A DNA stretch of 64,000 nt. Origin: Arthrobacter sp. ISL-72 (GTDB lineage: Bacteria; Actinomycetota; Actinomycetes; Actinomycetales; Micrococcaceae). Below the pieces are notes generated by a model. The model did no database searches. It was not told where the DNA came from and worked only from the letters and a program-made list of their open reading frames with translations. Numbering within the stretch: the first letter of the stretch is position 1; each line of letters starts with the position of its first letter. This document shows positions 37,536 to 46,387 of this stretch, piece after piece. Location: contig NZ_JAGGPP010000033.1 of the NCBI RefSeq assembly GCF_018613755.1, positions 39,702 to 103,701 of the forward strand. The letters run 5' to 3'. Made by a program: the position numbers and the translations under genes.

Positions 37536-37682
37536 ATGCCTGAACAGCGCCGGAGCGGCTACCGCTGGAACCTGCGTGCCCTGGCAAAGCGCAACCTCCG
37601 GAAGACCACCGAACTGATGCAGCTTCTAAGATCCCACGGAATCCTCCACACGGCCGCCACATATGTCAGCCCTCGACGCTGA
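37536..37682 (+). CDS. Short HTH-type protein downstream of the recombinase remnant (probably truncated)
   Basis: Forty-eight residues from the ATG at 37536, which has a good GGAGGA 7 bases upstream. GYRWNLRALAKRNLRKTTEL and LMQLLRSHGI match the first half of small XRE-like proteins often found just after integrases of this type. The second half, normally ending in a recognition helix and acidic tail, is replaced by HTAATYVSPRR and a stop. It is likely a broken partner of the recombinase. Confidence 0.45.
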   Translation: MPEQRRSGYRWNLRALAKRNLRKTTELMQLLRSHGILHTAATYVSPRR

Positions 37683-37714
37683 GCTTGCCTTCTTTCTGGC
37701 TCCCTTTTGGAGAG

Positions 37715-38089
37715 TCACGGAAGCGGACGTTCCCTCTCAGCGTCGCCGCTAACGGAACCTGTAAGACCCTCAATAACAGCCAATTGGCCGGTTGTGTCAG
37801 GGACGCCAGGGAAGTGAACCGGCGCGGTATCAGCAACGGCAGCTGACGCCTGCTTCGCCGAGCGCATGCGAAGAAGTGCGACTGCGGAAATGAGGAACCA
37901 GGCGATATTCGTAGCCACGGACGGCCATGCTTCGTGGAATGCGCCATTGGCGATGAAGGCACAAGCACCGAGGAGATTTGCTGTCTGGAAGCCCTTGCCC
38001 GCCTTCAGCCACCCCATGGAGACAGTCAGGTACGCAGTGAGTATCGCAACCGCTCCTGCCCAACCGGTTATTTCCCACAGCAGTTCCAT
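37715..38089 (-). CDS. Small CBU_0592-type membrane protein
   Basis: A 124-residue protein with AAAGGA before the ATG at 38089. Three hydrophobic segments are visible: WEITGWAGAVAILTAYLTV, FQTANLLGACAFIANGAF and VATNIAWFLISAVALL. The layout (short exposed N-terminus, three helices, Arg-rich end) matches the small CBU_0592-like integral membrane family of unknown function. The last 45 residues are polar and unconserved. It lies downstream of the alpha/beta hydrolase on the same strand, with a 314-base gap that holds no gene I can support. Confidence 0.7.
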   Translation of the reverse strand: MELLWEITGWAGAVAILTAYLTVSMGWLKAGKGFQTANLLGACAFIANGAFHEAWPSVATNIAWFLISAVALLRMRSAKQASAAVADTAPVHFPGVPDTTGQLAVIEGLTGSVSGDAERERPLP

Positions 38090-38403
38090 GGTGTCCTTTC
38101 AGAGATGGCGCCTTCGCTTCATAGTGCTCGTCCACGAATCTTGTTTAGAGCTGAGTGAGGTTGATGCCTTGGTCAGCAGCCTTGAGTGCGTGGGTATTCC
38201 AGTCCGCACGGCCGGGGATTCTTATACAGATCCGTTTCAACCTGAGCACAAGTGCACTTTGGAGGTGTTACTTGGCAATCCGGTGCGATGTGCTCCGGGC
38301 CCGTACTGGCCTATTTCCTTGGTATTGAGACGCTGGGCGTTCATAGGCGGTCCTGAAAGTGAATGCTTTCTGGAGTGAGCTGCCGCGGCCCGATGCGGCG
38401 GGC

Positions 38404-39399
38404 CTAAAGGTCCGCATGCCATGCGGCGATGCCGAGATGGCCGCCGGAGTCGAGGAGAGACCTTTCTTTCCGGGCATCAACTAGGTACGTCCTGCCGGAA
38501 ATGCTGACCAGAACCATGGAGCCGAGGTAAACGACGTCAGTGAGTATCTGGTCCCAATGTCGATACTGAACGTCGTGTCCTTGGCCGGTGTACATGCGTT
38601 TCACAACCTCGCGACCCGGTCTATTGGCGTGCAGCGACCTTTGCCACCGCTCGATATGTTTCTCAGGAACGACGGTGTCTTCAGTGCCCCAGTACATGAA
38701 GACCGGAGAGTCCACGCTTCCAAGATCCGGCAGAGGCGTCCGTGCGTATAGCTCGAAGGCCTGCCGTAGCCCGTCTGATGCCGCGTCCCTGCCCTGGGCA
38801 AAAACCCCGCGAGTGGCCTCTTCAATGGCGGAGTCGACGAACCCGGGGATTTTATGGACAGAGCTGCCGGCCGCGAACGTCCACCATGACACCGGATCAG
38901 CAGCCACCTGCGCAGGCTCAAAGTCAATGCCCTTCGCCGTGATGGGCTCAGCGTACGCACATGCTAGGTGCAGCGATCGTACCCGCTCGGGATAGCTTGC
39001 CGCGAGGTGTGCAGCGTAGGGGCCCCCACCGGAAATAGCCACGATTGACGCTCGGCCAATGCTCAGATGGTCAAGTAAAGACCAGACATCGTCCGCATAC
39101 TCCTTGAAGCCAACGGCTGGGTTGAAGGGCGTTTGCCCGAGACCGTTGCGCTCAACCGAGATAATCCGGACGTCTAACTGTTCCCGGAGGGAACGGGCGA
39201 ATTCCATCAATCTGAAGGCGCGGACACTCGTTCCTGCGCCACCCAGAAAGATCAGAGGCATTCCAGTGGGATGACCTTCGTCGATAAAGTGGACAGTCCG
39301 CCCAGAGGTGACCTCGCTGCTCCGCACCACAGGGCCCAGCGGATCGAAGCCAGCCTGTCGGACTTCAATATGAGTGGACGAGTTCATTGGAGTGTCCAT
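38404..39399 (-). CDS. Alpha/beta hydrolase fold enzyme, divergent from the carnitine-type operon
   Basis: A 331-residue serine hydrolase. The ATG at 39399 is favoured because AAGGGA lies 6 bases upstream. The oxyanion region is LIFLGGAGTSVRAF, the nucleophile elbow AISGGGPYAAHLAA (Gly-x-Ser-x-Gly), the acid lies in YWGTEDTVVPEKH and the base in GQGHDVQYRHWDQIL. There is no signal peptide. Being divergent from the XRE-TetR regulator gene, it may share control with that operon. An acyl-ester hydrolase releasing carnitine from acylcarnitine is one possibility, but the sequence does not prove it. Confidence 0.85.
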   Translation of the reverse strand: MDTPMNSSTHIEVRQAGFDPLGPVVRSSEVTSGRTVHFIDEGHPTGMPLIFLGGAGTSVRAFRLMEFARSLREQLDVRIISVERNGLGQTPFNPAVGFKEYADDVWSLLDHLSIGRASIVAISGGGPYAAHLAASYPERVRSLHLACAYAEPITAKGIDFEPAQVAADPVSWWTFAAGSSVHKIPGFVDSAIEEATRGVFAQGRDAASDGLRQAFELYARTPLPDLGSVDSPVFMYWGTEDTVVPEKHIERWQRSLHANRPGREVVKRMYTGQGHDVQYRHWDQILTDVVYLGSMVLVSISGRTYLVDARKERSLLDSGGHLGIAAWHADL

Positions 39400-39671
39400 C
39401 CTCATTCCCTTCGTTCACGAGTTCCATGGAGCGGAGTACCCGACGTAGTAGACGACTGCAGGCAGTTGCCTTCCTGCCAGCCGGTGGATGGCTTATATCG
39501 GCAGGGCGCCGAAGATAGGGAAAGACATCAAGAGTGTCAACTACATCCAGCAGAGCTTTCGAACTGTACGGAACAGGCAGCCAAGAATGGTCAAGGCTGG
39601 GCTCATCTAAGACCAAAGCGCCTCTCTCTTTGAGCAGCATATCGCAAACCTGACTAAATATCAGTTAAGCC

Positions 39672-39688
39672 CTTGCCATTATCGCAAG
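39672..39688. promoter_or_regulatory. Dyad upstream of the XRE-TetR regulator
   Basis: CTTGCCATTATCGCAAG: 5-bp perfect arms with a 7-nt centre, overlapping a TTGCCA that could be a -35 box and ending just before a TATAGC (39694-39699) that could be the -10. The regulator ATG follows 8 bases later without a ribosome site, so the transcript may be leaderless. Probable autoregulatory operator. Confidence 0.5.
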
Positions 39689-39707
39689 TCCCTTATAGCG
39701 TCTAGCC

Positions 39708-40586
39708 ATGCCAACATCCACCTCAGAGCAGGCTCAACTGGCCGAGCGTGCCCGCGTCTCCATCCAAAATTCCGGTCTGGTCCAGCGGGAAGTGGCGCGG
39801 CACATTGGCCTTGACGAGACAAAGCTTTCCAAGTCACTTGCGGGCACGCGCCGATTCCGCCCTTCGGAACTGACCGATCTCGCTGACGTCACCGGGGTAA
39901 CCGTGAACTGGCTGATGTCAGGTTCGGATCAGACGCAAGGTGTTTCCGCGCCTCCACCCTCCAGAATCCTGCCAACCCGGCACCCGGAAAACAGCGATCA
40001 AGCTCAAAAGAGGCGAAAGATCATCGAATCGGCCTGGTGGCTTCTGGCGCGCCGCGGGTACTCATCGGTCCGTATCGCGGACATCGCCCATGCCTGCGGC
40101 GTGAGTACTGCAAGCGTCCACTACTACTTCTCAACCAAACGAGAGATTTTCGCCGAAGTCCTCCGCTACTCGGTGAAACTGGCCTTTGACCGCCAAATCG
40201 CGGAACTCCATGCCATCACGGAGCCCGTAAGCCGACTCAAGCGGCTGATCGAACTCCAGCTGCCCGCCGGGGAACGGGGCCGGGCGGAATGGTCCATCTG
40301 GCTACAAACCTGGGCCTACGTGGCGGTGGACGACTGCGGCAAGGAAAACCACGCCCAGGGCTACCGCCGCTGGATCCAGACCGTGGAGGACGCCATCGTC
40401 TTCGGCCAGCAGGCCGGAGTGTTCGCTGAGGTGCCAGCCGCCGACCTCGCAATAGAGCTCACCAGCCTCGTAGACGGCCTCGGCATAAAAGTGCTGACCG
40501 GAATGCTGACTTCCGATCAGATGCACGACCATATCGAAAGTTTCATCGACCGCAACATCGTTAGAGCACAAGGGAGTACCCAATGA
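39708..40586 (+). CDS. XRE-TetR fusion transcriptional regulator
   Basis: A 292-residue protein with two DNA-binding modules. Residues 8-70 form an XRE-like helix-turn-helix (VQREVARHIGLDETKLSKSL and ELTDLADVTGVTVNWLM). After a ~30-residue polar linker, residues 100-150 are a TetR HTH (IADIAHACGVSTASVHYYF). The C-terminal ~140 residues are a helical TetR ligand domain of the BetI-like kind (WSIWLQTWAYVAVDDCGKEN). Its stop overlaps the start of the cleavage-enzyme gene by four bases, so it is the first gene of the catabolic operon. It probably represses the operon and senses its substrate. Confidence 0.9.
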   Translation: MPTSTSEQAQLAERARVSIQNSGLVQREVARHIGLDETKLSKSLAGTRRFRPSELTDLADVTGVTVNWLMSGSDQTQGVSAPPPSRILPTRHPENSDQAQKRRKIIESAWWLLARRGYSSVRIADIAHACGVSTASVHYYFSTKREIFAEVLRYSVKLAFDRQIAELHAITEPVSRLKRLIELQLPAGERGRAEWSIWLQTWAYVAVDDCGKENHAQGYRRWIQTVEDAIVFGQQAGVFAEVPAADLAIELTSLVDGLGIKVLTGMLTSDQMHDHIESFIDRNIVRAQGSTQ

Positions 40587-41470
40587 ATCGCAAGGTCATC
40601 GTCACCTGCGCACTTACCGGCGCCGGCGACACCACCGGCAGGAGCGAACATGTTCCCGTCACACCCGAAGAAATCGCAAAGGACGCTATAGAAGCCGCCC
40701 GAGCGGGTGCTTCAGTAGTTCACATTCACGTCCGCGACGTCGAGACCGGGCAGGGTTCGCGGGACGTGGCACTATACCGGGAGGTCGTCCGACTGGTCCG
40801 CGACAGTGATGTTGATCCCCTCATCAACCTGACCGCCGGAATGGGTGGCGATCTGTTCTTGGACCCCGGGGAACCAACCAAGCAGTTGCCCGGAACAGAT
40901 CTGGTGAACGGCCTGGAACGCCTGGCCCACGTCGAGGAGCTGCGGCCGGAGATCTGCACCATTGACTGCGGTTCCTTGAACTTCGGAGAAGGCAGCCAGG
41001 TCTACATCAGCACCCCGGACATGTTGCGAGAGGGCGCAGCACGTATCAAGGAACTGGGTGTTAAACCGGAGATGGAAATCTTCGATACGGGGAACCTGTG
41101 GTTCGCAAACATCATGGTTGAAGAAGGACTGATCGCTCCTCCGCCCCTGTATCAGCTGTGCATGGGAATCCCCTACGGTGCCCCGGTGAACGCAGGGCTG
41201 CTCCAGGCGATGGTGAACATGCTCCCTCAGGGCGCGCAGTGGACATCATTTGCCATTGGTCGGGACCAACTTCCCTGGGTAGCGCAATCCGTACTCCTGG
41301 GAGGCCACGTAAGGGTAGGGCTGGAGGATAACCTCTACCTCAGCAAGGGCGTCAAAGCCACCAACGCCCAATTGACGGAGCGCGCCATCCAGATCGTCAA
41401 GGACCTCGGCTCTTCGGTAGCCACACCGGATGAAGCCCGCGAAATACTGCAGCTCGAGAAGAAGGCGTGA
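40583..41470 (+). CDS. BKACE family beta-keto acid cleavage enzyme (3-dehydrocarnitine type)
   Basis: A 295-residue zinc enzyme of the former DUF849 family, which cleaves a beta-keto acid with acetyl-CoA into acetoacetate and a new CoA ester. Metal ligands are the histidines of VVHIHVRD and the Glu of VGLEDNLYL; TCALTGAGDT at the start and LNFGEGSQVYIST are family motifs. Next to carnitine dehydrogenase it most likely converts 3-dehydrocarnitine to betainyl-CoA plus acetoacetate. Its start overlaps the regulator stop; the dehydrogenase follows three bases later. The substrate rests on gene context. Confidence 0.9.
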   Translation: MNRKVIVTCALTGAGDTTGRSEHVPVTPEEIAKDAIEAARAGASVVHIHVRDVETGQGSRDVALYREVVRLVRDSDVDPLINLTAGMGGDLFLDPGEPTKQLPGTDLVNGLERLAHVEELRPEICTIDCGSLNFGEGSQVYISTPDMLREGAARIKELGVKPEMEIFDTGNLWFANIMVEEGLIAPPPLYQLCMGIPYGAPVNAGLLQAMVNMLPQGAQWTSFAIGRDQLPWVAQSVLLGGHVRVGLEDNLYLSKGVKATNAQLTERAIQIVKDLGSSVATPDEAREILQLEKKA

Positions 41471-41473
41471 CTC

Positions 41474-42445
41474 ATGTCAACCGTTGATTTCACCCCCCTG
41501 ACCATGAACGACATCGACACGATCGCTTGCGTGGGCATCGGTACCATCGGCGGCGGGTGGGCAGCCTATTTTCTTGCCCAGGGTTACCGCGTCAAGGCTT
41601 GGGATCCCTCCCCCGATGCGGAATCAAAGCTGCGCCGCCTCATTGACGCAGCCTGGCCTGCGCTGACAAGGCTGGGACTCGCACCGCATGCCTCAAAGGA
41701 TAACTTCACCGTTCACTCCGATCTCGCCGAAGCTGTCGCCGGTGTCGGCTTCGTGCAGGAAAGCGCGCCCGAAATCCTTGAACTCAAGCGGTCTCTGCTG
41801 GCCCAGATCGATTCCGTAACCGCACAGGACGTCGTGATTGCCTCCTCCACTTCCGGGTACGGCATGACGGAGATGGCTACCGAGGCCGTCAACCAGGCCC
41901 GGCTCGTCGTCGGCCACCCCTTCAACCCGCCCTATCTCATCCCCCTCGTGGAGGTGGTCGGAGGCGAAAATACGTCCACGGAAGCAGTGAAGTGGGCAGC
42001 CGCCTGGTATGAACACATCGGGAAATCGGTCATCACCATGGACCGCGAGGTACCCGGTTTCATCGCAAACCGCCTGCAGGAAGCCCTGTGGCGCGAAGCA
42101 CTGCACATGATTGACAACGGCGAGGCCACCGTGGAGCAACTTGATCTGGCCATCACGGACGGTCCCGGCCTCCGATGGCCAATTCAAGGACCCATGCTCA
42201 CCTTCCATCTGGCCGGCGGAGAAGGAGGAATGGCGCACATGCTGGACCACTTCGGTCCGTCACTGAAGTCTCCTTGGACCCGCCTGGACGCCCCCGAACT
42301 GACACCCGGACTGCGGGACGCCGTCATTGCCGGTTGCGACGAAGAAGTTGCCGGACGGTCATTCCTTGAGCTCGTCGCCGAACGGGATGAAGCAATCATC
42401 GCCATCCGGAATGCCATAGCCGCGCTGAAAGCGGCACGAAGGTGA
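41474..42445 (+). CDS. lcdH: L-carnitine 3-dehydrogenase (3-hydroxyacyl-CoA dehydrogenase fold)
   Basis: A 323-residue NAD-dependent dehydrogenase oxidising L-carnitine to 3-dehydrocarnitine. The Rossmann motif is CVGIGTIGGGWAAYFLAQG. Catalytic-site segments SSTSGYGMTEMA and VGHPFNPPYLIPLVEVVGG (with the His-Glu relay) match carnitine dehydrogenases more closely than fatty-acid 3-hydroxyacyl-CoA dehydrogenases. The C-terminal helical domain has PGFIANRLQEALWREALHMI. It overlaps the thioesterase gene by four bases; in Pseudomonas-type enzymes these two activities can be fused. Context with the cleavage enzyme strengthens the call. Confidence 0.88.
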   Translation: MSTVDFTPLTMNDIDTIACVGIGTIGGGWAAYFLAQGYRVKAWDPSPDAESKLRRLIDAAWPALTRLGLAPHASKDNFTVHSDLAEAVAGVGFVQESAPEILELKRSLLAQIDSVTAQDVVIASSTSGYGMTEMATEAVNQARLVVGHPFNPPYLIPLVEVVGGENTSTEAVKWAAAWYEHIGKSVITMDREVPGFIANRLQEALWREALHMIDNGEATVEQLDLAITDGPGLRWPIQGPMLTFHLAGGEGGMAHMLDHFGPSLKSPWTRLDAPELTPGLRDAVIAGCDEEVAGRSFLELVAERDEAIIAIRNAIAALKAARR

Positions 42446-42912
42446 CCGACATCGCAACAGGCAGCCTTCCTGCGTATCGGTGCACGGTTCTGCCAGAGTG
42501 GATCGACTATAACGGCCACATGTCCGAGGCCTTCTACGTACTGGTCTTTGGTTATGCCACCGACCAGGTCATGGATGAGCTAGGAATGGACAAGCTTTAC
42601 CGCGAGGAAACACAGAGTTCGCTGTACACGGTGGAAGCTCATGTTAGGTATCTCCTGGAAACCGGGCTCGACGCCGAGCTGACAGTGACATCGCTCATCG
42701 TTGCCGCCGGCCCGAAAAAACTGCACCTTGCCCACGAACTGCGCTCCGGCCAGCAGCTCGTCGCAACCGAAGAAATCTTGGCACTCCACGTCAATAAGCA
42801 CACTGGACGCACCGAAGCATTCCCTCACGCTATCAACGACAACATCACCAGAGTCAGACACACGAGCGGACATCAGACGCCGCAGTGGGTCGGACGGAAA
42901 GTGACTGCATAG
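42442..42912 (+). CDS. Hot-dog thioesterase, probable betainyl-CoA thioesterase
   Basis: A 156-residue acyl-CoA thioesterase of the 4HBT hot-dog fold, GTG start overlapping the dehydrogenase stop (GTGA). LPEWIDYNGHMSEAFYVLVF carries the active-site Asp-Tyr-Asn-Gly-His element; VEAHVRYLLETG and KLHLAHELRSGQQLVATEE follow. As the third enzyme of a carnitine-type pathway it would hydrolyse betainyl-CoA to glycine betaine and CoA. The function is inferred from position and from the dehydrogenase-thioesterase fusions known elsewhere. Confidence 0.85.
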   Translation: MTDIATGSLPAYRCTVLPEWIDYNGHMSEAFYVLVFGYATDQVMDELGMDKLYREETQSSLYTVEAHVRYLLETGLDAELTVTSLIVAAGPKKLHLAHELRSGQQLVATEEILALHVNKHTGRTEAFPHAINDNITRVRHTSGHQTPQWVGRKVTA

Positions 42913-42942
42913 GCGTTTTACGCCTTCAAGGAAGAAGGATTA

Positions 42943-44547
42943 GTGAAACCAGCATCATCACCATACGGGCTGCCCGGGGGAACAGCCATACATTTGAGCC
43001 GGCGCCTCTTGCTCGGCACGGGTATGGCCGTGGGACTCGGCGGTCTTCTGACCGCATGCCGGGATGGCCAACCCAGTGCCGTGGCGAGTGTGTCAGGGCC
43101 GCAGCAAGCAGGAGGACGGCTGCGCGTGGGATTGTCAGGAGGTGGCGCGGCAGACAGTCTGGACGCACATTCACCCGTCAGCACCACTGACATCGCCCGT
43201 GTGCTGAACCTCTACGAGGGGTTACTCTACCGGGACGAAAATTACGAGCTCCACCCACTTCTCGCCACACGTGCCACTGCCTCACCCGATGCCCGAATTT
43301 GGACGGTTGATCTCCGCACTGACGTGACGTTCCATGACGGCCGGCCCATGACCGGCCGCGACGTAGCCGCAACTTTTAGGCGCATCACCGATCCTAAGGA
43401 TCCGAAGACCGGAGCCTCGTCATTGGCGATTCTTGATCAAGTGGTGGTCCTGAATGATTTCAAGGTCGAGTTCCGACTTAACACTCCCACAGCCACCTTC
43501 GATGATTCCCTGGGCCAGTACTCCCTGGGCATTGTTCCCGAAGACTACGATCCAGCCAACCCGATCGGTACCGGGCCGTTCATATACCGCTCCTTTTCTC
43601 CCGGGCGGAGCAGCCTCTTTGCACGTAACGAACAATACTGGCGCGGCGGCAATGAGCCGTATCTGGACGAACTGGAAATCCTTAATTTCAACGACAATGA
43701 CGCACTCATCAATGCGCTGCTTTCCACTCAGGTAGATGCTATCGGCCAAATTCCTTTGGCGCTGCTGGAAGTCATCGACGCGGACCCACGCATCGGCATT
43801 TTGAACTCTGAAACAGGGATGTGGATGCCGTTCAGCATGCGCGTGGACAAGCCGCCCTTCAATGACAAGCGTGTGCGCCAGGCCTTCCGGCTGGCAGTGG
43901 ACAGGGAACAGATGATTGAACAGGTTCTAAGCGGAAACGGGCGCGTCGGGAACGATCTTTATTCTCCCTTTGACCCCGGTTACGCATCCCACCTGCCGCA
44001 GCGAGTCCAGGACATCAGCAAGGCCAAGGAGCTGTTGGCCGAAGCCGGATATCCGAACGGGCTCAGTGTTGAACTAGTCACCGCCCCCATCCAGGCCGGG
44101 GCAGTGGAGGCGGCCCAGGTGTTCGCCGAACAAGCCGCGGCAGCCGGCATTAAAGTCAACCTGCGCCGAGTCGATACCACGACATTTTTTGGAGACGGTT
44201 ATCTGCAGTGGGACTTCGCCCAATCCTTCTGGTACACCCGGAATTTCCTGCCGCAGGTCAACAACAGCTCGTTGCCCACATCCCCGTTCAATGAGACCCA
44301 CTGGGACCACCCCGAATTCGCTCAGCTGGTGGCCATGGCCACCGCATCTGTCGACCCGGAAAAACGTAACAGGCTGATCTCACAGGCACAGGAGATCGAA
44401 TACGACGAAGGCGGGTACATTATCTGGGGCCATCCGAACCAGGCAGATGCGTACCAGCAATACGTGGCCGGGCTTGTGCCCAGCCGCACAGGTCTTGCGC
44501 TTTCAGGCTTCGAGTTCCGCCGCGTTTGGTTGGGAAAAGTCCTATGA
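42943..44547 (+). CDS. ABC transporter substrate-binding protein (family 5, peptide/nickel type)
   Basis: A 534-residue lipoprotein; the GTG at 42943 is preceded by AAGGA. The N-terminus has an SRRLLLG twin-arginine-like motif, a hydrophobic stretch and a LLTAC lipobox. Family-5 hallmarks include VSTTDIARVLNLYEGLLYRD, NPIGTGPFIYRSFSPG and PFNDKRVRQAFRLAVDREQM. It belongs to the dipeptide/oligopeptide importer class, yet sits in a carnitine-type operon, so it may bind carnitine, an acylcarnitine or a related zwitterion instead of peptides. It is followed by two permeases and a double ATPase, all overlapping. Confidence 0.92.
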   Translation: MKPASSPYGLPGGTAIHLSRRLLLGTGMAVGLGGLLTACRDGQPSAVASVSGPQQAGGRLRVGLSGGGAADSLDAHSPVSTTDIARVLNLYEGLLYRDENYELHPLLATRATASPDARIWTVDLRTDVTFHDGRPMTGRDVAATFRRITDPKDPKTGASSLAILDQVVVLNDFKVEFRLNTPTATFDDSLGQYSLGIVPEDYDPANPIGTGPFIYRSFSPGRSSLFARNEQYWRGGNEPYLDELEILNFNDNDALINALLSTQVDAIGQIPLALLEVIDADPRIGILNSETGMWMPFSMRVDKPPFNDKRVRQAFRLAVDREQMIEQVLSGNGRVGNDLYSPFDPGYASHLPQRVQDISKAKELLAEAGYPNGLSVELVTAPIQAGAVEAAQVFAEQAAAAGIKVNLRRVDTTTFFGDGYLQWDFAQSFWYTRNFLPQVNNSSLPTSPFNETHWDHPEFAQLVAMATASVDPEKRNRLISQAQEIEYDEGGYIIWGHPNQADAYQQYVAGLVPSRTGLALSGFEFRRVWLGKVL

Positions 44548-45500
44548 CACACCTAATTCTCCGCAGGTTGGCGACCAGCGTACTGATCCTGCTGGCGGTC
44601 TCTCTCCTCGTCTTCGTCGCAACGCTCCTGCTGCCCGGGGACCCTGCCCAAGCAATCCTCGGGCAGCAGGCGACACCTGAGCGGCTGGCCGCGCTTCGGG
44701 AACAAATGAACCTCAATGATCCGATCTGGCAGCGCTACTTGTCCTGGCTCGGCGATCTGACCGTGGGAGACTTCGGCGTTTCCGCGGCGTCTGGTGGTCC
44801 CGTGATCGCGCTTCTCGGCGAACGCATCGGCGCATCCCTGGTGCTGCTGGTAGCCGCGGCATCGATCAGTATTCCCGTGGGCCTTCTGGTGGGAACCTAC
44901 AGTGCCCTGCACCGTGGACGGACGGGTGACCACATCACTACCGGCGCCAGTCTGGTGCTGGCTGCCCTTCCCGAGTTTGTGATTGGTATCTGGCTCATCA
45001 CGGTCTTCTCAACGACAATTTTTCCCATCCTGCCGTCAGTGACCATGGCCCCACCAGGGGAGGCAGTTTGGAATTATCCATCCCAGCTGGTCCTTCCGGC
45101 GTTGACCCTGGTGCTCGTGGTCACGCCCTACATCACGCGGATGATGAGGGCGACGATGCTGGAGGTCCTGGACTCGGGCTATGTGGAGATGGCACGGCTT
45201 AAAGGTGTACCCGAACGACAGGTCATAGTGCGCCACGCCCTGCCGCACGCACTCTCCCCCGTCGCCCAGGTGATTGCCATCCAGCTGGCCTGGATGGCTG
45301 GCGGGGTCGTCGTCGTTGAATTCCTCTTCCGTTATCCCGGAATCGGCCAGGCCCTCGTGGATGCTGTCGCTAATCGGGATGTCCAGGTAGCTCAAGCTCT
45401 ATCGATCCTGATCGCAGCCGTATACATCGTGGTCAATCTCCTTGCCGACATGGTGGGCATACTGACCAATCCCAAACTACGCACGGGAGGCTCTCGATGA
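44544..45500 (+). CDS. ABC transporter permease (DppB-like)
   Basis: A 318-residue membrane protein with six predicted helices. The ATG at 44544 overlaps the binding-protein stop (ATGA). MTHLILRRLATSVLILLAVS is the conserved N-terminal helix, and EMARLKGVPERQVIVRHALP is the EAA-type ATPase-docking loop. PGIGQALVDAVANRDVQVAQ near the end is typical of DppB/OppB. It forms the importer with DppC-like 45497-46387. Confidence 0.93.
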   Translation: MTHLILRRLATSVLILLAVSLLVFVATLLLPGDPAQAILGQQATPERLAALREQMNLNDPIWQRYLSWLGDLTVGDFGVSAASGGPVIALLGERIGASLVLLVAAASISIPVGLLVGTYSALHRGRTGDHITTGASLVLAALPEFVIGIWLITVFSTTIFPILPSVTMAPPGEAVWNYPSQLVLPALTLVLVVTPYITRMMRATMLEVLDSGYVEMARLKGVPERQVIVRHALPHALSPVAQVIAIQLAWMAGGVVVVEFLFRYPGIGQALVDAVANRDVQVAQALSILIAAVYIVVNLLADMVGILTNPKLRTGGSR

Positions 45501-46387
45501 GCGTCATTGATTCACCTCAGCTTGTCGAGCGGGAAGTGGAGGCGCCGCCGGGGCTGCTCCGCCGCCTCATCCGCCAACGCCAGGCGAAAATCGGCGTCGC
45601 CCTCACCGCGGCCGTGGTTTTGATCGCACTGTTCGGTCCGTTGGTTCTTCCCTGGGGGGCAACCGGATACACCAGCACCGAATTCGCGGGTAGGCCGTTC
45701 AAACCGGAGGGCCTGTTTGGCACAGACAATCTGGGACGCGATGTACTCACCCGCTTCCTCGATGGCGGGCTGCGCCTGCTGATGTTTGCCGCTCTTGCCA
45801 CCCTATTGGGCATGATCATCGGAGGACTTTCCGGTATGGCCGCGGCCTATCGAGGCGGCATAGTGGACAGCGCCATCATGCGCAGCAACGACGTTCTTCT
45901 CGCTCTTCCTCAGTTGGTTTTCGCCCTTCTCGCCATCACCGTTTTGGGACCGCAGAGCTGGGTGCTCGTAACCGTTATAGCCATCACCCATGCCCCGCGG
46001 ATCGCCCGTGTTACCCGTTCTGCCACCGTTGCCGTCGTTACCGAGGATTTCATCCGCGCTTCCGAAATGTATGCCGTTCCAAAATGGAAGATCCTCGTCC
46101 AGGACGTGTTGCCCAACATCACCGGCCCCCTCATGGTGGAGCTGGGGCTGCGCATGACCTATTCAATCGGTGCCCTGGCATCCCTGTCCTTTCTCGGCCT
46201 TGGCATGCAGCCACCGACCGCCGACTGGGGCCTGATGATCAATGAGAACCGGATCGCCCTGGCGATCCAACCGTGGGGCGTCATCCTGCCTGTGCTGGCG
46301 ATTGCAGTCCTGACCGTCGGCACCAATTTGATTACCGATTCATTGGCACGGGCGTCGGCCAACCTAAACGTGGGAGAAAGCAAATGA
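45497..46387 (+). CDS. ABC transporter permease (DppC-like)
   Basis: A 296-residue permease, overlapping its neighbours by four bases on each side. The FGTDNLGRDVLTRFLDGGLR motif after helix 1 is diagnostic of DppC/OppC, and IRASEMYAVPKWKILVQDVL is the EAA loop. PPTADWGLMINENRIALAIQ and WGVILPVLAIAVLTVGTNLI close the protein. It completes the membrane pair of the peptide-type importer. Confidence 0.93.
   Translation: MSVIDSPQLVEREVEAPPGLLRRLIRQRQAKIGVALTAAVVLIALFGPLVLPWGATGYTSTEFAGRPFKPEGLFGTDNLGRDVLTRFLDGGLRLLMFAALATLLGMIIGGLSGMAAAYRGGIVDSAIMRSNDVLLALPQLVFALLAITVLGPQSWVLVTVIAITHAPRIARVTRSATVAVVTEDFIRASEMYAVPKWKILVQDVLPNITGPLMVELGLRMTYSIGALASLSFLGLGMQPPTADWGLMINENRIALAIQPWGVILPVLAIAVLTVGTNLITDSLARASANLNVGESK

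Noticed and set aside
39365..39640. Minus-strand 91-codon frame between the hydrolase and the XRE-TetR gene
   Set aside because: No ribosome site, no motif, overlaps the hydrolase start; it covers the divergent promoter region.
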